A stretch of 41,394 nucleotides of DNA from a virus: the IMG/VR virus record IMGVR_UViG_3300034374_007949, positions 1-41,394 of that record. One strand, written 5' to 3'. Of this stretch, positions 31,201 through 40,127 are shown one piece after another. Each line of letters starts with the position of its first letter. The stretch's first letter is position 1. A program made the translations under genes and the position numbers. The notes beneath the pieces are model-generated. The model had not been told where the DNA came from and did not search any database. It worked only from the letters and a program-made list of their open reading frames with translations.

Positions 31201-32787
31201 GGGGATGATCGTGACGCCCTCGTTGGCCGCGGCCTGCAGGGTGTCGACCGCATCGGCGGGGGTGAGCTCCTCCCACTGTTTGCCGAACATCGCCTGGGCG
31301 CGCTCAGCCAGTACTGGGTTCACTTCCGGGTGGAGAACGTTCAGCAGCTGCTGCGGATCCTTCTGTCCAATGCGCTGCCACTGCTGCGCGAAGGGCGTGA
31401 TCGGAGCGGCCAGGCGATCGGTTGGTGCCGCGTTGAGCTCAGCGCTGAGGGCTGGGTCGGGCTCAAGCGGCTGGCGCATGGCCATCTGCTCGTCGAGCGT
31501 GTTCAGCACCGGGCCGCCGCTGCGCACGGCATCAAGCAGCTCGGCGTCGGAGGCGTTCTTGATCTGGCTCAGCGCCACATCGGCCTCGGGTAGCTCCGGG
31601 TCGTAGTCGATGGCCCATGGGTCTAAGGCCGGATCAGCGGTCGGCAGCTCGCCATCCATGACGGCACCACCAGGCTCCATCGCCTGGCTGGGCACCTCAG
31701 GTGCAGCCGCCGGTTCCGCCTCGGGCTCCGGCGTCTTGATCCCGTATTTCTCTTCCAGGGCGGCGTTGGCCTCGCGCAGGCTCGTGCCGGCGATTCCGTC
31801 CTCAGTGAAGGCGGCGGCGCCTGTTTCGGGGTCAGCCTGCGTGAGGCCCGCGGTTTCCAGTTCGGCCCGGGGTTGCGCCACGGTCTGCTGCACCACGCGC
31901 TGCCCGCGGCGAGCGCGGTTGATGCCCATGAACATCGCGCCCAGGCCGCTACCGAACGCCACGTTGGGAATGAAGGCCGCGCCGGCTGCGTCAGGGAACG
32001 CCATGCCGGGCTTGACCGGGTCAATCTTGGTGCCGAGCACCATGTCCACCAGGCCGGCAGCGCTGCCGCCGGTGGCCGTGTAGTCGAGAGGGGCGGTAAC
32101 GGCTTCGCTGGCTGCGGCGTCAAACGCAATACGGGCTAGGCCTCCAGAGAGCGTCTGGGCCTTGGTCGGGTCCATGGCATTGGCCAGGGTCTGCGCTGCC
32201 GGGCCGACAAAGCGCACACCACTCAATGCCTTCAGGCCGAGCTGCAGACCCACGCCACCGGCGACGCCAAGCACCAGGGCGCTGCGCATGTCGTCGGCCC
32301 CTTTCTGGTCGGCCGTCATCTGTGATGGCGGGGTCTCGCCAGCCGTGCGGTAGACGTGATCGACCACCCGGTCGACAGCGCGGCCTGTGGGACTGGTGGT
32401 GTAGTCGGTCTGCTTGCGGCCTTGTGCTCGCTGCTTCCATTCGATGCCGGCGCGCACGGCATTGGCCGTGGCCTGAGTTCCGCCAACGGTCCCCTGCGAG
32501 AAGGCGATGCCGGCCACCGTGCCGCGCATCGTGGCCCTCGAGGCTCGCTCCACGCTTTTGAGCGGATCAGTGACAAGCTGCCGGGCTTCGTAGCGCAGGT
32601 CGTTGGCCAGCTTGTTCAGCGAAAATCCGCCCGGGCCAACGCCCCACCAAGGGGTGGCCTTTGGCCTGGGCTTTGGTTTTGGCCTGGGGGCAGGCGGGCG
32701 CTCGGGCGCAACCGGCTGACCGAAGCCCAGCGCGCCCTTGGGGACGACTTTCCCAGTGCGGGGATCGGTGATGTACTCGATGGGCAT
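28207..32787 (-). CDS. Giant multidomain ejected protein (polyvalent-protein type): ParB-like and zinc-metallopeptidase-like domains
   Basis: The 1526-aa protein is the largest gene product. A Pro/Lys-rich start precedes a helical region. Around residues 540-640 lies a ParB/DdrB-like domain with VVNGHNRFAKA (about 599), the GHNR motif of that superfamily. Long helices follow, and near residue 1278 a YHEAFH sequence fits the HExxH zinc motif, with a further Glu in YAESQAVAF downstream. Such combinations occur in phage 'polyvalent' proteins injected with DNA, where they modify host factors. The position equals T7 internal core genes. Activity of either domain is not proven by sequence. Confidence 0.75.
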   Translation of the reverse strand: MPIEYITDPRTGKVVPKGALGFGQPVAPERPPAPRPKPKPRPKATPWWGVGPGGFSLNKLANDLRYEARQLVTDPLKSVERASRATMRGTVAGIAFSQGTVGGTQATANAVRAGIEWKQRAQGRKQTDYTTSPTGRAVDRVVDHVYRTAGETPPSQMTADQKGADDMRSALVLGVAGGVGLQLGLKALSGVRFVGPAAQTLANAMDPTKAQTLSGGLARIAFDAAASEAVTAPLDYTATGGSAAGLVDMVLGTKIDPVKPGMAFPDAAGAAFIPNVAFGSGLGAMFMGINRARRGQRVVQQTVAQPRAELETAGLTQADPETGAAAFTEDGIAGTSLREANAALEEKYGIKTPEPEAEPAAAPEVPSQAMEPGGAVMDGELPTADPALDPWAIDYDPELPEADVALSQIKNASDAELLDAVRSGGPVLNTLDEQMAMRQPLEPDPALSAELNAAPTDRLAAPITPFAQQWQRIGQKDPQQLLNVLHPEVNPVLAERAQAMFGKQWEELTPADAVDTLQAAANEGVTIIPNRLLPGQQIVSTGDLKVDPERFQYKGGTDARGVQRGSSLEGVDRWNTDMEGVVEVWQDPADGNYYVVNGHNRFAKAKELGIPTLAVKELIAESPEQAKTAGALSNIASGGGRPIDAAWFMRGAGVTDPAQLEAMGVPLSPDSGHGLSGFQLSQLPDDILRAVESGQIKERMGRIIGGSGASEESMRGAYRYLVENQGVTEGRLRNMLEMSRQMTGEAQAGGIGEQTDLLSGTDWDQTFNKQMIAVADLADEVGSLLKREKRLFTMADANSAALEAKGSRIDKASAQAVADANARAIEFFQRTWMETGPIRDLLNEGGARVAAGENKGAVAKQIKNRLVGQLGDLMGEEAVVRADVVQEDLLAQAPQQLDELLPDDRQAMEMLAIQRAIQNGEVRPPETPIPELPIDSGVDLMKVQRDLAENTISDDVVQAMADELDLRAAQKAIDDAMAQEAEKAAREAEGYDLLTFDEKKAAGAVDGFAGPPPGSAAARRRAEEIAALESQIRDTEQSRIPAAEASGRAEFAADLRAHAAKLRKQLEGMTGRGLTAPAGFSFPADLSKSAPRYGMAQLAFDSDLDRAAYMLRDVSKKSKGEDRLVAALKEAGYSVQAIRTHGAKVNRAIKDLASEQTGSAAAPQKGMKLQVPDQAMDLGELDSMSGWDLLDTSLPGLSPEASALRREQLTQIVREVAGDDVAIRLQDEYEIVTLKSAWGGDGKKKGMRKGFYRLTEDLIQVNGVTRAASDAEIMPTAYHEAFHRLQYLSIGPEEAKVLDNAWARAKVAIGSNHVTGAKSGAPIAYAESQAVAFQRYAWARRNGQDPVRAMLGGYELDADGPTKAVATVISAFDRIFDVFEKLYNLVANGTFDSTRGIFERARSGALGAEQFAFEQPGAGFERMESSPGELGWRRASWDGRPVGAGGSTMSSMLSEGRLVDELNQALGDADPKTGFPRGLSRAAVREAIEGRPGKALAEGAQLAEARLTDLNNRIEAVKQRAAMEGC

Positions 32788-32790
32788 GGG

Positions 32791-35517
32791 TCAGTTCCTC
32801 CCCAGGTAGCGGTTGAGAATGTCGACGGTGTATTCAGAGATCGATGGATAACGTCGACCGTTGGAATACTGAGGTCGGGTGTTGTTGTAGAGATCGCCCT
32901 GGCCGCTGTACCAAATAGACGCGGTCCGGCGGATGGCGGTCTCCATGCCGTATCCGGCCTTCAGTTGCTGCTGAAGGATCTCGTTGATCTGGCCATTCAC
33001 AACGGATAGCTGGGCTTCTTTGTTGGCCAGGAATTGCCTGGGTGTCAGGCGCTTGCCGTAGTGGCGCTGCGTCCACGGCCCCACGTTCTCTGGCATCACC
33101 TGCCCCAGGCCAAGCGCGCCGGAGTCGGGGTTGACTGCGCTGAAGTTGCCGCCGCTCTCCTTGCCGATGATTGCTTGGCGAAGACGGTTGATGTCCACGG
33201 GGCCTGACGCCCTAGCGACCGTGGAGCGCCCAGCGGAGAAGCCCTGCATCGAGCCCGCATAGGCAGGAGCCGTGCCAGTGAGCGCATCGACCACCCAGCG
33301 GCCAGCGGCAGCCAGGGGCGACCCAGATGCCCGGTAACTGGCGGCTACCTGCTGGGAATAGCTCTGCGTGGCCCTGGACTGCTGGCCACTGCGGCCAAGC
33401 GTCGCGCGCTGAGCTGGGCTCAACTTGATGTCATTGGGGTAGAACTCGGCCTGCTGAAGCAGGAACTGCTGCGGGCTGGTGCCAGCCGCTTTCGCCGCGC
33501 GCGAGAGCGGGGCCGGCATCCCTTGGCCGTTGAGCGCCATCGGAAGCAAGCGGGCGACCTCGCTGGCGCTGAGCACGGCCTCGCCGCGGTAGTTCTGCAG
33601 CCGCTGCTCGCGGTTGGGCATGGTGTCCAACTGGGCCACCGCAAAGGTCGGAGCGGCCTGAGCTCGGCGGCCTGGTGGCGGCTTGGGCGCCTGCTGTTCA
33701 GCGGCCGGCCGGGTCGTTCCGTAGGGCACGGCACTGGGTTGGTCGTTGGCACCCGGGAACAGCGTCTTCCACGTCTGCGGAGCGTTCTTCTCGAAGCCAA
33801 CGAGGGTGCTGTCGATCACCTGCTGCGCTTCGGCGGGCGTCAGGTCGCGGTCCAGCTGGGCGCGCTTGGCGTCGATCGCGGTGTAGATCGCTTGGCGGAA
33901 CGCGGCCTGCTGCTTCGCCACAGAAGCAGCGGCATTGGCGTCCCCCACCGCCATCATCTCTTCGATGTTGCGGGCCCCGCGGATCGCAGCCGTAACCGGA
34001 TCTGGGTACGCGGCTTCAATGTTGGCCTTGATCTGCCGGGTGATGGAGCCCGAGATCATGCCCTCGGGCATCGACGCCTTCTGGGTCTCCTTGCGCCGGC
34101 GCATCTCCATGTAGCGAGAGCGGAACTCGCCGTGCTTGGAGGGGTCGATGTTGCGTAGCTCAGCTTCAAACAGCTGGTCGTAGAGCTTGGGATCCCAGTC
34201 CTTGCCGTATGCAGCCTCAGCTGTCTGGAGGAAGAGCTCGGCAGCGTCATCGCGGAAGCCGCGGCTTGTGATCGCCTCGGTGACGTTGGTGGTGCTCTGC
34301 TCGATCTTGAGCTTCTCTGACAGCGGCAGGCCTTGGAACTCCTTCCGAAGCGCGTTCAACGCCTGGGCCTTCTCGGGGCCATCTGGCAGGCCAAGCGTCG
34401 CCTGGGCCACGGCGTCGGCGTACTGCTGGCCGACCGCTTCCTGTTCGGCCTTCATGGCCCTGAATCGCATCTGATCGGTCTTATCTGTCGCCTCGAGGAT
34501 CTCCAGCGCATACATCTGCTGGGCCGTGGGGCGGTAGCCGTTGGAGTCCGGCGGGCCGACGAGGATCGCGCCGATCACGGCCCGCGCCTCTTTGTCGATC
34601 ACGCCTGTCTGGGGATCGATGGCCATAGAAATGGCGTTCTTGATCGCCCTCTCTTTCATCTCCTGGCCCTTGCCCGGGATGCCGAAGCGGCGGGCCTCGC
34701 CATCGAGGTAGCTGGTTTCGTTGGCCACGATCGTGCTCAGCGGCACGCCGTTGGCCATGGCCTGCTTCACCCGGCCGTAGATGGTGGCCGCCGCAATCCG
34801 CGGCACCGTCTCATCCAGGTAGTTGTTGTGATCGTCGATCTGGTCCTGGGTGATCTTGTCCCACTCGCGGTTCATCCGCGGCAGGACGTAATCCATGAAG
34901 CCAGGCGTGAACTGATCAAGCCCGAACTTCTGCGTCACCTGAGCGATTGCCCCGGCCTTTACCGCGTTGATTTGTGGATCGGTCGGGTCCAGCAAGGCCA
35001 GATCCGCGCGGCGCTGATTGAACTCCCGCCGCATGATCATCGGCATCTCCTGCGCCGCCAGCTGGCTGAGCTGGTTCTGGCGACCGGCGGTGCGGAACGG
35101 GTTAGCCCGGTCCATCAGCAGGCCAGCCATCGGGTCTTGCCGTGCCAGGTCGCGGTTCTCAGCGGCGTATTCGTCCGCCGAGACCATCAGTTGACTGTTG
35201 GCCTGGCTGTAGGCCTTTAACGCTTCGTTTTGGCCTTGCCTGTATTCATTGGACGCATACAGCTGAGCGCCGTAATTCATCAGCCGCGTCAGGTTCTGGC
35301 TGAAGGGCGCCAGGGCGCGGGCCAGTTGCTCGCCCTGATCAAAGCCGCCGACGTTCGGGCGGGCAGCGGTCTGCACCAGCCCGATCCGATCGCTGTTCAG
35401 CTGCATCATTTGGGCCTGCGCGGGCCTGGCCGCCTGAATCAGCCCTGGCTGCACAAAGCTCGAGACAGGCCGTGCGGTGGGTTGGATCTGTCCGAGAGGG
35501 AGTTGTTCGCGTGCCAT
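32791..35517 (-). CDS. Internal virion protein with C-terminal lytic transglycosylase (SLT) domain
   Basis: The 908-aa protein is largely helical. Residues about 775-908 form an SLT lysozyme domain: the catalytic Glu is in IIGKESGGNF (about 786), followed by GALGLGQVMP and ASIWYSGQG. It would open peptidoglycan locally during DNA entry. In T7 the transglycosylase is at the N-terminus of gp16. Here it is at the C-terminus of a gp15-position protein, a domain rearrangement. It starts 6 bp after the gp14-like stop with a good AGGAGG ribosome binding site. Confidence 0.88.
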   Translation of the reverse strand: MAREQLPLGQIQPTARPVSSFVQPGLIQAARPAQAQMMQLNSDRIGLVQTAARPNVGGFDQGEQLARALAPFSQNLTRLMNYGAQLYASNEYRQGQNEALKAYSQANSQLMVSADEYAAENRDLARQDPMAGLLMDRANPFRTAGRQNQLSQLAAQEMPMIMRREFNQRRADLALLDPTDPQINAVKAGAIAQVTQKFGLDQFTPGFMDYVLPRMNREWDKITQDQIDDHNNYLDETVPRIAAATIYGRVKQAMANGVPLSTIVANETSYLDGEARRFGIPGKGQEMKERAIKNAISMAIDPQTGVIDKEARAVIGAILVGPPDSNGYRPTAQQMYALEILEATDKTDQMRFRAMKAEQEAVGQQYADAVAQATLGLPDGPEKAQALNALRKEFQGLPLSEKLKIEQSTTNVTEAITSRGFRDDAAELFLQTAEAAYGKDWDPKLYDQLFEAELRNIDPSKHGEFRSRYMEMRRRKETQKASMPEGMISGSITRQIKANIEAAYPDPVTAAIRGARNIEEMMAVGDANAAASVAKQQAAFRQAIYTAIDAKRAQLDRDLTPAEAQQVIDSTLVGFEKNAPQTWKTLFPGANDQPSAVPYGTTRPAAEQQAPKPPPGRRAQAAPTFAVAQLDTMPNREQRLQNYRGEAVLSASEVARLLPMALNGQGMPAPLSRAAKAAGTSPQQFLLQQAEFYPNDIKLSPAQRATLGRSGQQSRATQSYSQQVAASYRASGSPLAAAGRWVVDALTGTAPAYAGSMQGFSAGRSTVARASGPVDINRLRQAIIGKESGGNFSAVNPDSGALGLGQVMPENVGPWTQRHYGKRLTPRQFLANKEAQLSVVNGQINEILQQQLKAGYGMETAIRRTASIWYSGQGDLYNNTRPQYSNGRRYPSISEYTVDILNRYLGRN

Positions 35518-35523
35518 GGGTCG

Positions 35524-36414
35524 TCAGCCTCCTAGTGCTCCAGCGCCGGACAAGCCCGGCAGGTCGGGTACTCCTCCAACACCGAAAGAGCCTCCCGGCT
35601 TCCCGCTGCTGGTGAACTGCTGCAGGCCCTGCCAAACGCTGAGGCCCGTGTTGATGCCGCCCATCACGGCATTGCCGACGCCAAGGCCGGCCGCCATCTG
35701 ACTGGGGCCAGCCCCGGTCATCGACGGCGGCTGCGGCATCACCAGCGTTGGCAGCGGCGCGAACGGCCGGATCGGATCCTGGTAAGGCTGCGGCTTGTAG
35801 AACTGCTGGCTGTTGTATTTGCTCAGGTAGCCGGCCACCAGGCCCGCCTGCTCGCGCGTGTACTGGCGCTCGCGGAAGTTCTGGTTGATCTGCTGCAGCG
35901 CGCGGAAGTCGCCAAGCTGCCGGTCGTAGTCATTGACCAGTCGGTCAACACTGGCGCCCTCCATCCCGGCAGCCACCACCTGGGCCTGGGCCTTCATCGC
36001 CTGGTGGGCGTATTGATAGGCGGAGACCGCGTCCTGCGATGCCTGCTCGCGGATGCCCTCGCTCAGCGCCTGGGCCTGCAGCGCGAAGTCGGACATCGCC
36101 GACGTGCGCGTGCGTCGCACCACCACGGCCTGCTCGTAGGCCTTGGTGAGCTCATAGTTCCGCAGCTGATTGACGTAGCTGAGGTTCTGGTTGTAGTTGA
36201 CCAGCTCCGCCCAGTAGCGGTACTTGCCCTGGGTATTGGCGATGCGGGCATTGATCTTGGAAGACCAGCGCGCGTACTTGTCGCTGACCTTCTGGAACTT
36301 CAGCGCGTCTTTGTATTGCTGCTGTGCGGCGGCGTTCTGTGCAGAAGCACCGGCAATCCCCATGCCGGTATTGACCGCCGCCATGCCAAGCGAAATGGCC
36401 GTTACTGGATCCAT
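35524..36414 (-). CDS. Internal virion protein, T7 gp14-like
   Basis: The 296-aa product has a hydrophobic, Ala/Gly-rich N-terminus (AISLGMAAVNTGMGIAGASA), then long Gln-rich helices and a Gly/Pro-rich C-terminus. This is the usual look of gp14-like core proteins that insert in the outer membrane during ejection. It follows the gp13-like gene with a TGATG overlap. It is longer than T7 gp14 (196 aa). Confidence 0.8.
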   Translation of the reverse strand: MDPVTAISLGMAAVNTGMGIAGASAQNAAAQQQYKDALKFQKVSDKYARWSSKINARIANTQGKYRYWAELVNYNQNLSYVNQLRNYELTKAYEQAVVVRRTRTSAMSDFALQAQALSEGIREQASQDAVSAYQYAHQAMKAQAQVVAAGMEGASVDRLVNDYDRQLGDFRALQQINQNFRERQYTREQAGLVAGYLSKYNSQQFYKPQPYQDPIRPFAPLPTLVMPQPPSMTGAGPSQMAAGLGVGNAVMGGINTGLSVWQGLQQFTSSGKPGGSFGVGGVPDLPGLSGAGALGG

Positions 36415-36872
36415 CAGCTCGCCTCCCTGAAGAAATAACGGAACAGCTGGGCGTAGGGCCCATGCGGTTCAGCTGGGTAGACCGTGAAGTCCATAAACCG
36501 CAGCCACGCCACCGACTGCGTGTTGGCTGCAAACACGTAGTTGTGCAGCAACCGCCAGTCATCGAGCAGTGAATCCACCCATTCCCGGCCGTGGCGCACC
36601 AGCTGGATCCGGTGACTCTTGGTGGCCAGCAGCTGATCGGTGCCCAGCATCCAGATCTGACCGGCGCCGGCGTCAGGGCAAACGCCGCAGGCGCCCACCA
36701 GCTGGCCGTCATCACCTTCAATTCCGAAGCGCACCGTGCTGGCGCTCCAGCTCTGCAGTACTGCCTCCCTGGCCCCAAGGCCATGGCTGGCTTGCGCCTC
36801 GCGGCGATCGGTGGCGCGCAGGAGGCTCGCCATCTCGCTCAGTTGATCGATGTCGGGGTTGGTGAATCTCAT
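36414..36872 (-). CDS. Internal virion protein A, T7 gp13-like (GNAT-like fold)
   Basis: ATG 36872 overlaps the stop of the tail tubular protein B gene (ATGA) and gives 152 aa, near T7 gp13 (138). The sequence has the strand-helix pattern of the acetyltransferase-like DUF2833 group, with GACGVCPDAGAGQIWMLGT in the centre and WLRFMDFTVYP near the end. In T7 gp13 is needed for normal virion assembly and is a minor component. Catalytic activity is not expected. Confidence 0.8.
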   Translation of the reverse strand: MRFTNPDIDQLSEMASLLRATDRREAQASHGLGAREAVLQSWSASTVRFGIEGDDGQLVGACGVCPDAGAGQIWMLGTDQLLATKSHRIQLVRHGREWVDSLLDDWRLLHNYVFAANTQSVAWLRFMDFTVYPAEPHGPYAQLFRYFFREAS

Positions 36873-39406
36873 TGCATTGACTTGGCCTTGCCGGTAATGA
36901 GTCCCACCCATTCGCAAGTGCTGAACTTGCAGGGCAGGGCCGAAGCGTTGTGAAGCTCGACCACCGCGTTCTCTCCCTTAGAAAGAACCGGGATGGTGAA
37001 CACCCCTTCCTGGTAACGCCTGTTCTCCACTGCCGCGTCGTAGTTCCAGGCGTCTTCGCCCACGACGCTGTTTCTGCTGCCAAGCAGGATCCCGCTGTAC
37101 TTGTAGACGGCAGTGCTGCGGCGCTCGGCCATCACATGGGCCTCGAAGTAGCCCGTCTCGTGATAACGAATCAGCGCCTTGCGCACCTGCGTCCTCAGGC
37201 TGTTGGCAGCGGTCTTTCCGCCGCCGATCTCTCGCAGAGCCTTGAATCGCGTGAAGCGGTAGTGGAAGTCATAGGCCTCGCCAAAGAAGACGTCCTTGGC
37301 GCTCCAGTCGCCGCGCGCCGTAATCGACGTGCCGGAGACGGCCTGGCCAAGCAGCACGCCGCCGTTAGCGCTTGAGAATCCGCTCCATGCCTGAGTCGTG
37401 GCCTTGATCGCGTAGGGCAGGGTCCAGGTCGTGATGCCCGTGGTGGCGTTGTAGGAACCGGCCGCCACGCGAATCGCCGCAGGAGTGTCCGCAGTGGTGG
37501 ACACCCAGCGATCCAGCAGCAGCGGCGTCGGCTTCGTGGCGCTCTCCGCGGTCTGATCCGCGATCGGTAGGCGCTCGAGCCATACCTCCGTGCCGTACTG
37601 AACCAGCAGGTAAAGCACCTCCTGGATCGCCAGCACCTGAAGGATCTTGTCTGCGCCGTTGAGCGTCCAATGACTCCAGCTGTTCTGGATGCGCTCGATG
37701 CCTGAGCTGGTTGTTCGCAGGAAAAACTTCTGCGCGTAGATCCGATTGAGGTAGCCGCTGCGATCGCTGATCGCGTACCAGCTGTTGCTGGTGTCGTCGG
37801 CCGTGACGCGAAAGACCCCGCCGGGCACATAGGCCGACACCTGCTGGGTGAGCTCGACCGCATCGGCCGTGATCGACGTGCCGTTGCCGCGGATGCTGAA
37901 CTCGCGGAACTTGGTCCAGTCGCCAGCCACCTGGGCGAACACGATGCCGTTGCCGATCTGAATCGGGCGGCAGCGCGTGTCGATCTCAAATTGGGTGAGG
38001 GTTGTCAGCTGCGCCGTGGCCGACGTCAGTGACGTGTCATTGCTGGACAGTCGGAACTGCGTCTGGTCAGAGAACAGGATGAGCTCGTCCTGGAAGGGCA
38101 CCGCATACCGGAGCACGCTCACCCGGGTGCCGCTGGCCCTGATGTCGATCGGATCGCTGGCCAGCGTTGTGGTCACCGTCTCCGGGAAAAAGTCGAAGAA
38201 CTCCCCGGGCCGACTGAGCACCACGGCCTCATCCGCCAGGATCCCCAGCCGGTTTTTGAAGACGAAGATGTCTTGGATGCCCTTGCCGATAAAACTGGGA
38301 TCCGGGGCCGTGTTGTAGTCGCCGCAGGTGCGGTCGCCCCACTTCCGCAGCGCCACGCCAGTGGCGATCGTCGAGCCATCCATTGACCCGAAGTGGAAGG
38401 TGCCATCGGGCTTGCGCACCAGGACATGCGGCATGGTGCCGGCCTTGATGCGGTACTCCGCGCCGGGTGCCACGGTCTCGTTCCAGGCGCCCTCGCCAAA
38501 GGTGCCCTGGCCGGCGCGGGGCTTGAACTCGACGAAGTAGCCGTCCCACTTATTGCCAGGGTCTCCGGTCACCTCAACCTGATACCCCTCAGGCGCGATG
38601 GTCGGCAGCTCGGTGAAGGCCTGGACGCTGTTGGTGATCGCCGTGATGTCGGCGTTGGCCCGGGCGTCCGTAGCCTTGATTGTCATTGCGCTGCTGCTCT
38701 TGAGGTGCAGCACAGAACCGGAGCGGTCGATCGTTACGCCGCTCACCCCCGACAGGCCGGTCTTGATGTTCTCGGCGATTTCGGCGGCGCTGATCTTCAC
38801 CTCGGTCACGGTGGAGCCAGCCACGATCACGGCCGCCGTTGCAGTGGTCACGTCGACCGTTGTGCCGTTCAGGGTGACGGTGTATTTCTGCCCGTAGTTG
38901 GCGGCCTTCACCCACACCAGCGCTTCATGCGTGGCAGGCCTGGCGGTCTGCGGCGCCAGCAGCGTGCCGTCCATGTCGGGCAACGCTTTGACGTTGGAGA
39001 TGAACGTGTAGTCGCCAATCGACACCGCGCGGATATCGCTCTTGGCGTTCACCACTGACGCCAGGTACGCATAGGCTCCGGCCGCAGCTGTCACCGTGTA
39101 CTCGGCGCCCACCAGATCGAACACCCGGATAGCGGTTTTGCTGATCACCACCAGGTACTTCTCGTTGCTGTCCCGCAGCACCGAGTGAACGAAGACGTCC
39201 CCTAAGTCCGTGCTACTGATCTTGGCCAGCGACTGGGTGGGCTCTCGCTTTCGCAGCCCCTCCGAGATCGAGGAGTAGCCGTTGATCTGCACCTCGCCCT
39301 GCGTTGGATCGCGCTGCGCATCAGGCTGCTGGCTGATGCCTTGAAAGAGGTTGGGGACCGTGTAGGAGAAAAGCTCAGCCAACGAGATACCCTCCCCCTG
39401 GGCCAC
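36869..39406 (-). CDS. Tail tubular protein B (nozzle), T7 gp12-like
   Basis: The 845-aa protein (T7 gp12: 794) opens with the hallmark PNLFQGISQQPDAQRDPTQ and QINGY segments near residues 18-45. It continues as a long beta-rich protein with many Tyr/Asp/Gly turns, consistent with the hexameric nozzle below the gp11 ring. Its start overlaps the end of the gp11-like gene by 32 bp. Confidence 0.95.
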   Translation of the reverse strand: MAQGEGISLAELFSYTVPNLFQGISQQPDAQRDPTQGEVQINGYSSISEGLRKREPTQSLAKISSTDLGDVFVHSVLRDSNEKYLVVISKTAIRVFDLVGAEYTVTAAAGAYAYLASVVNAKSDIRAVSIGDYTFISNVKALPDMDGTLLAPQTARPATHEALVWVKAANYGQKYTVTLNGTTVDVTTATAAVIVAGSTVTEVKISAAEIAENIKTGLSGVSGVTIDRSGSVLHLKSSSAMTIKATDARANADITAITNSVQAFTELPTIAPEGYQVEVTGDPGNKWDGYFVEFKPRAGQGTFGEGAWNETVAPGAEYRIKAGTMPHVLVRKPDGTFHFGSMDGSTIATGVALRKWGDRTCGDYNTAPDPSFIGKGIQDIFVFKNRLGILADEAVVLSRPGEFFDFFPETVTTTLASDPIDIRASGTRVSVLRYAVPFQDELILFSDQTQFRLSSNDTSLTSATAQLTTLTQFEIDTRCRPIQIGNGIVFAQVAGDWTKFREFSIRGNGTSITADAVELTQQVSAYVPGGVFRVTADDTSNSWYAISDRSGYLNRIYAQKFFLRTTSSGIERIQNSWSHWTLNGADKILQVLAIQEVLYLLVQYGTEVWLERLPIADQTAESATKPTPLLLDRWVSTTADTPAAIRVAAGSYNATTGITTWTLPYAIKATTQAWSGFSSANGGVLLGQAVSGTSITARGDWSAKDVFFGEAYDFHYRFTRFKALREIGGGKTAANSLRTQVRKALIRYHETGYFEAHVMAERRSTAVYKYSGILLGSRNSVVGEDAWNYDAAVENRRYQEGVFTIPVLSKGENAVVELHNASALPCKFSTCEWVGLITGKAKSMQ

Positions 39407-40037
39407 GCAGCAGGCCGTAGCCAGGGCTGTAGGTCGGGAAGGGCCGCAGGCCGTGGCCGTCGGTTAGCAGGTTGTAGTGCTCGTTCTCGGCCTCCATTCG
39501 CAACAGCTCGTTCAGGGCCGCTTGCTCGTCGACAGAGGTGAACTTGAACAGGGCGTCGGAGCTCAGCACGCGATCGCTGAACACCCGGGCCGAGCGCACC
39601 GTGATCCAGCGGTTGAATGGCTCCGGGCAGTCGTCCCAGGGCAGCAGGAACACCACGTCAGCCTTGACCTCTGCGATGTCGCTGGCCAGGACTGAACTGC
39701 GCTTCTCGCGGTCGTAAACCTTCTGACCTCGCAGCTGGAAGCGGCCAGCCCACTGGTATGGATCAGGGGACCAGCGCACCACGCTGGCCGGGACCGTAAT
39801 CGTGTTGGTCGTCAGATCCTTGGTGAAGGGGTAGGCGGCCTCGCTGTTCCAGGCCCATCCGCGGCTCTGCCCCTCCTTGTGAAACTCCAGCAAGGTGCGT
39901 TCAGCGATCCGCGCCTCTGCCACCTGTTCGTTCTCGAGCGTTTCCACCGGCGACTCGCCGATGTTCTCAAGCAAGACATTCACTGCCTCCAGCAGAGTGG
40001 TCCGCCCTGGCGTCTGCGACTGGTTGGCGGTGCCCAT
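39375..40037 (-). CDS. Tail tubular protein A (gatekeeper), T7 gp11-like
   Basis: The 220-aa protein (T7 gp11: 196) carries the conserved ALNELLRMEAENE helix and an LLEAVNVLLENIGESPV N-terminal region. It forms the ring joining portal to nozzle. A Gly-rich C-terminus follows. It comes after the capsid gene and its terminator. Confidence 0.94.
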   Translation of the reverse strand: MGTANQSQTPGRTTLLEAVNVLLENIGESPVETLENEQVAEARIAERTLLEFHKEGQSRGWAWNSEAAYPFTKDLTTNTITVPASVVRWSPDPYQWAGRFQLRGQKVYDREKRSSVLASDIAEVKADVVFLLPWDDCPEPFNRWITVRSARVFSDRVLSSDALFKFTSVDEQAALNELLRMEAENEHYNLLTDGHGLRPFPTYSPGYGLLRGPGGGYLVG

Positions 40038-40077
40038 TTTCTCTACGGGGCTGCAGCCCTAATCGTACGAGGCGCAC

Positions 40078-40105
40078 AAAAAAGGGGCCAGCTGGCGCCG
40101 GCCCC
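40078..40105 (-). terminator. Rho-independent terminator after the capsid gene
   Basis: On the minus strand GGGGCC (40105-40100) pairs with GGCCCC (40089-40084) around a 10-nt loop and is followed by six T (40083-40078). It lies 22 bp after the capsid stop. T7 has its main terminator at the same place, after gene 10, to keep capsid expression above that of tail genes. Confidence 0.85.
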
Positions 40106-40127
40106 CGTTGCACATTCAGTCGAGATC

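Noticed and set aside
39375-39406. Programmed frameshift joining gp11-like and gp12-like genes
   Set aside because: The 32-bp overlap is an ordinary gene overlap. Both products have family-typical lengths on their own.
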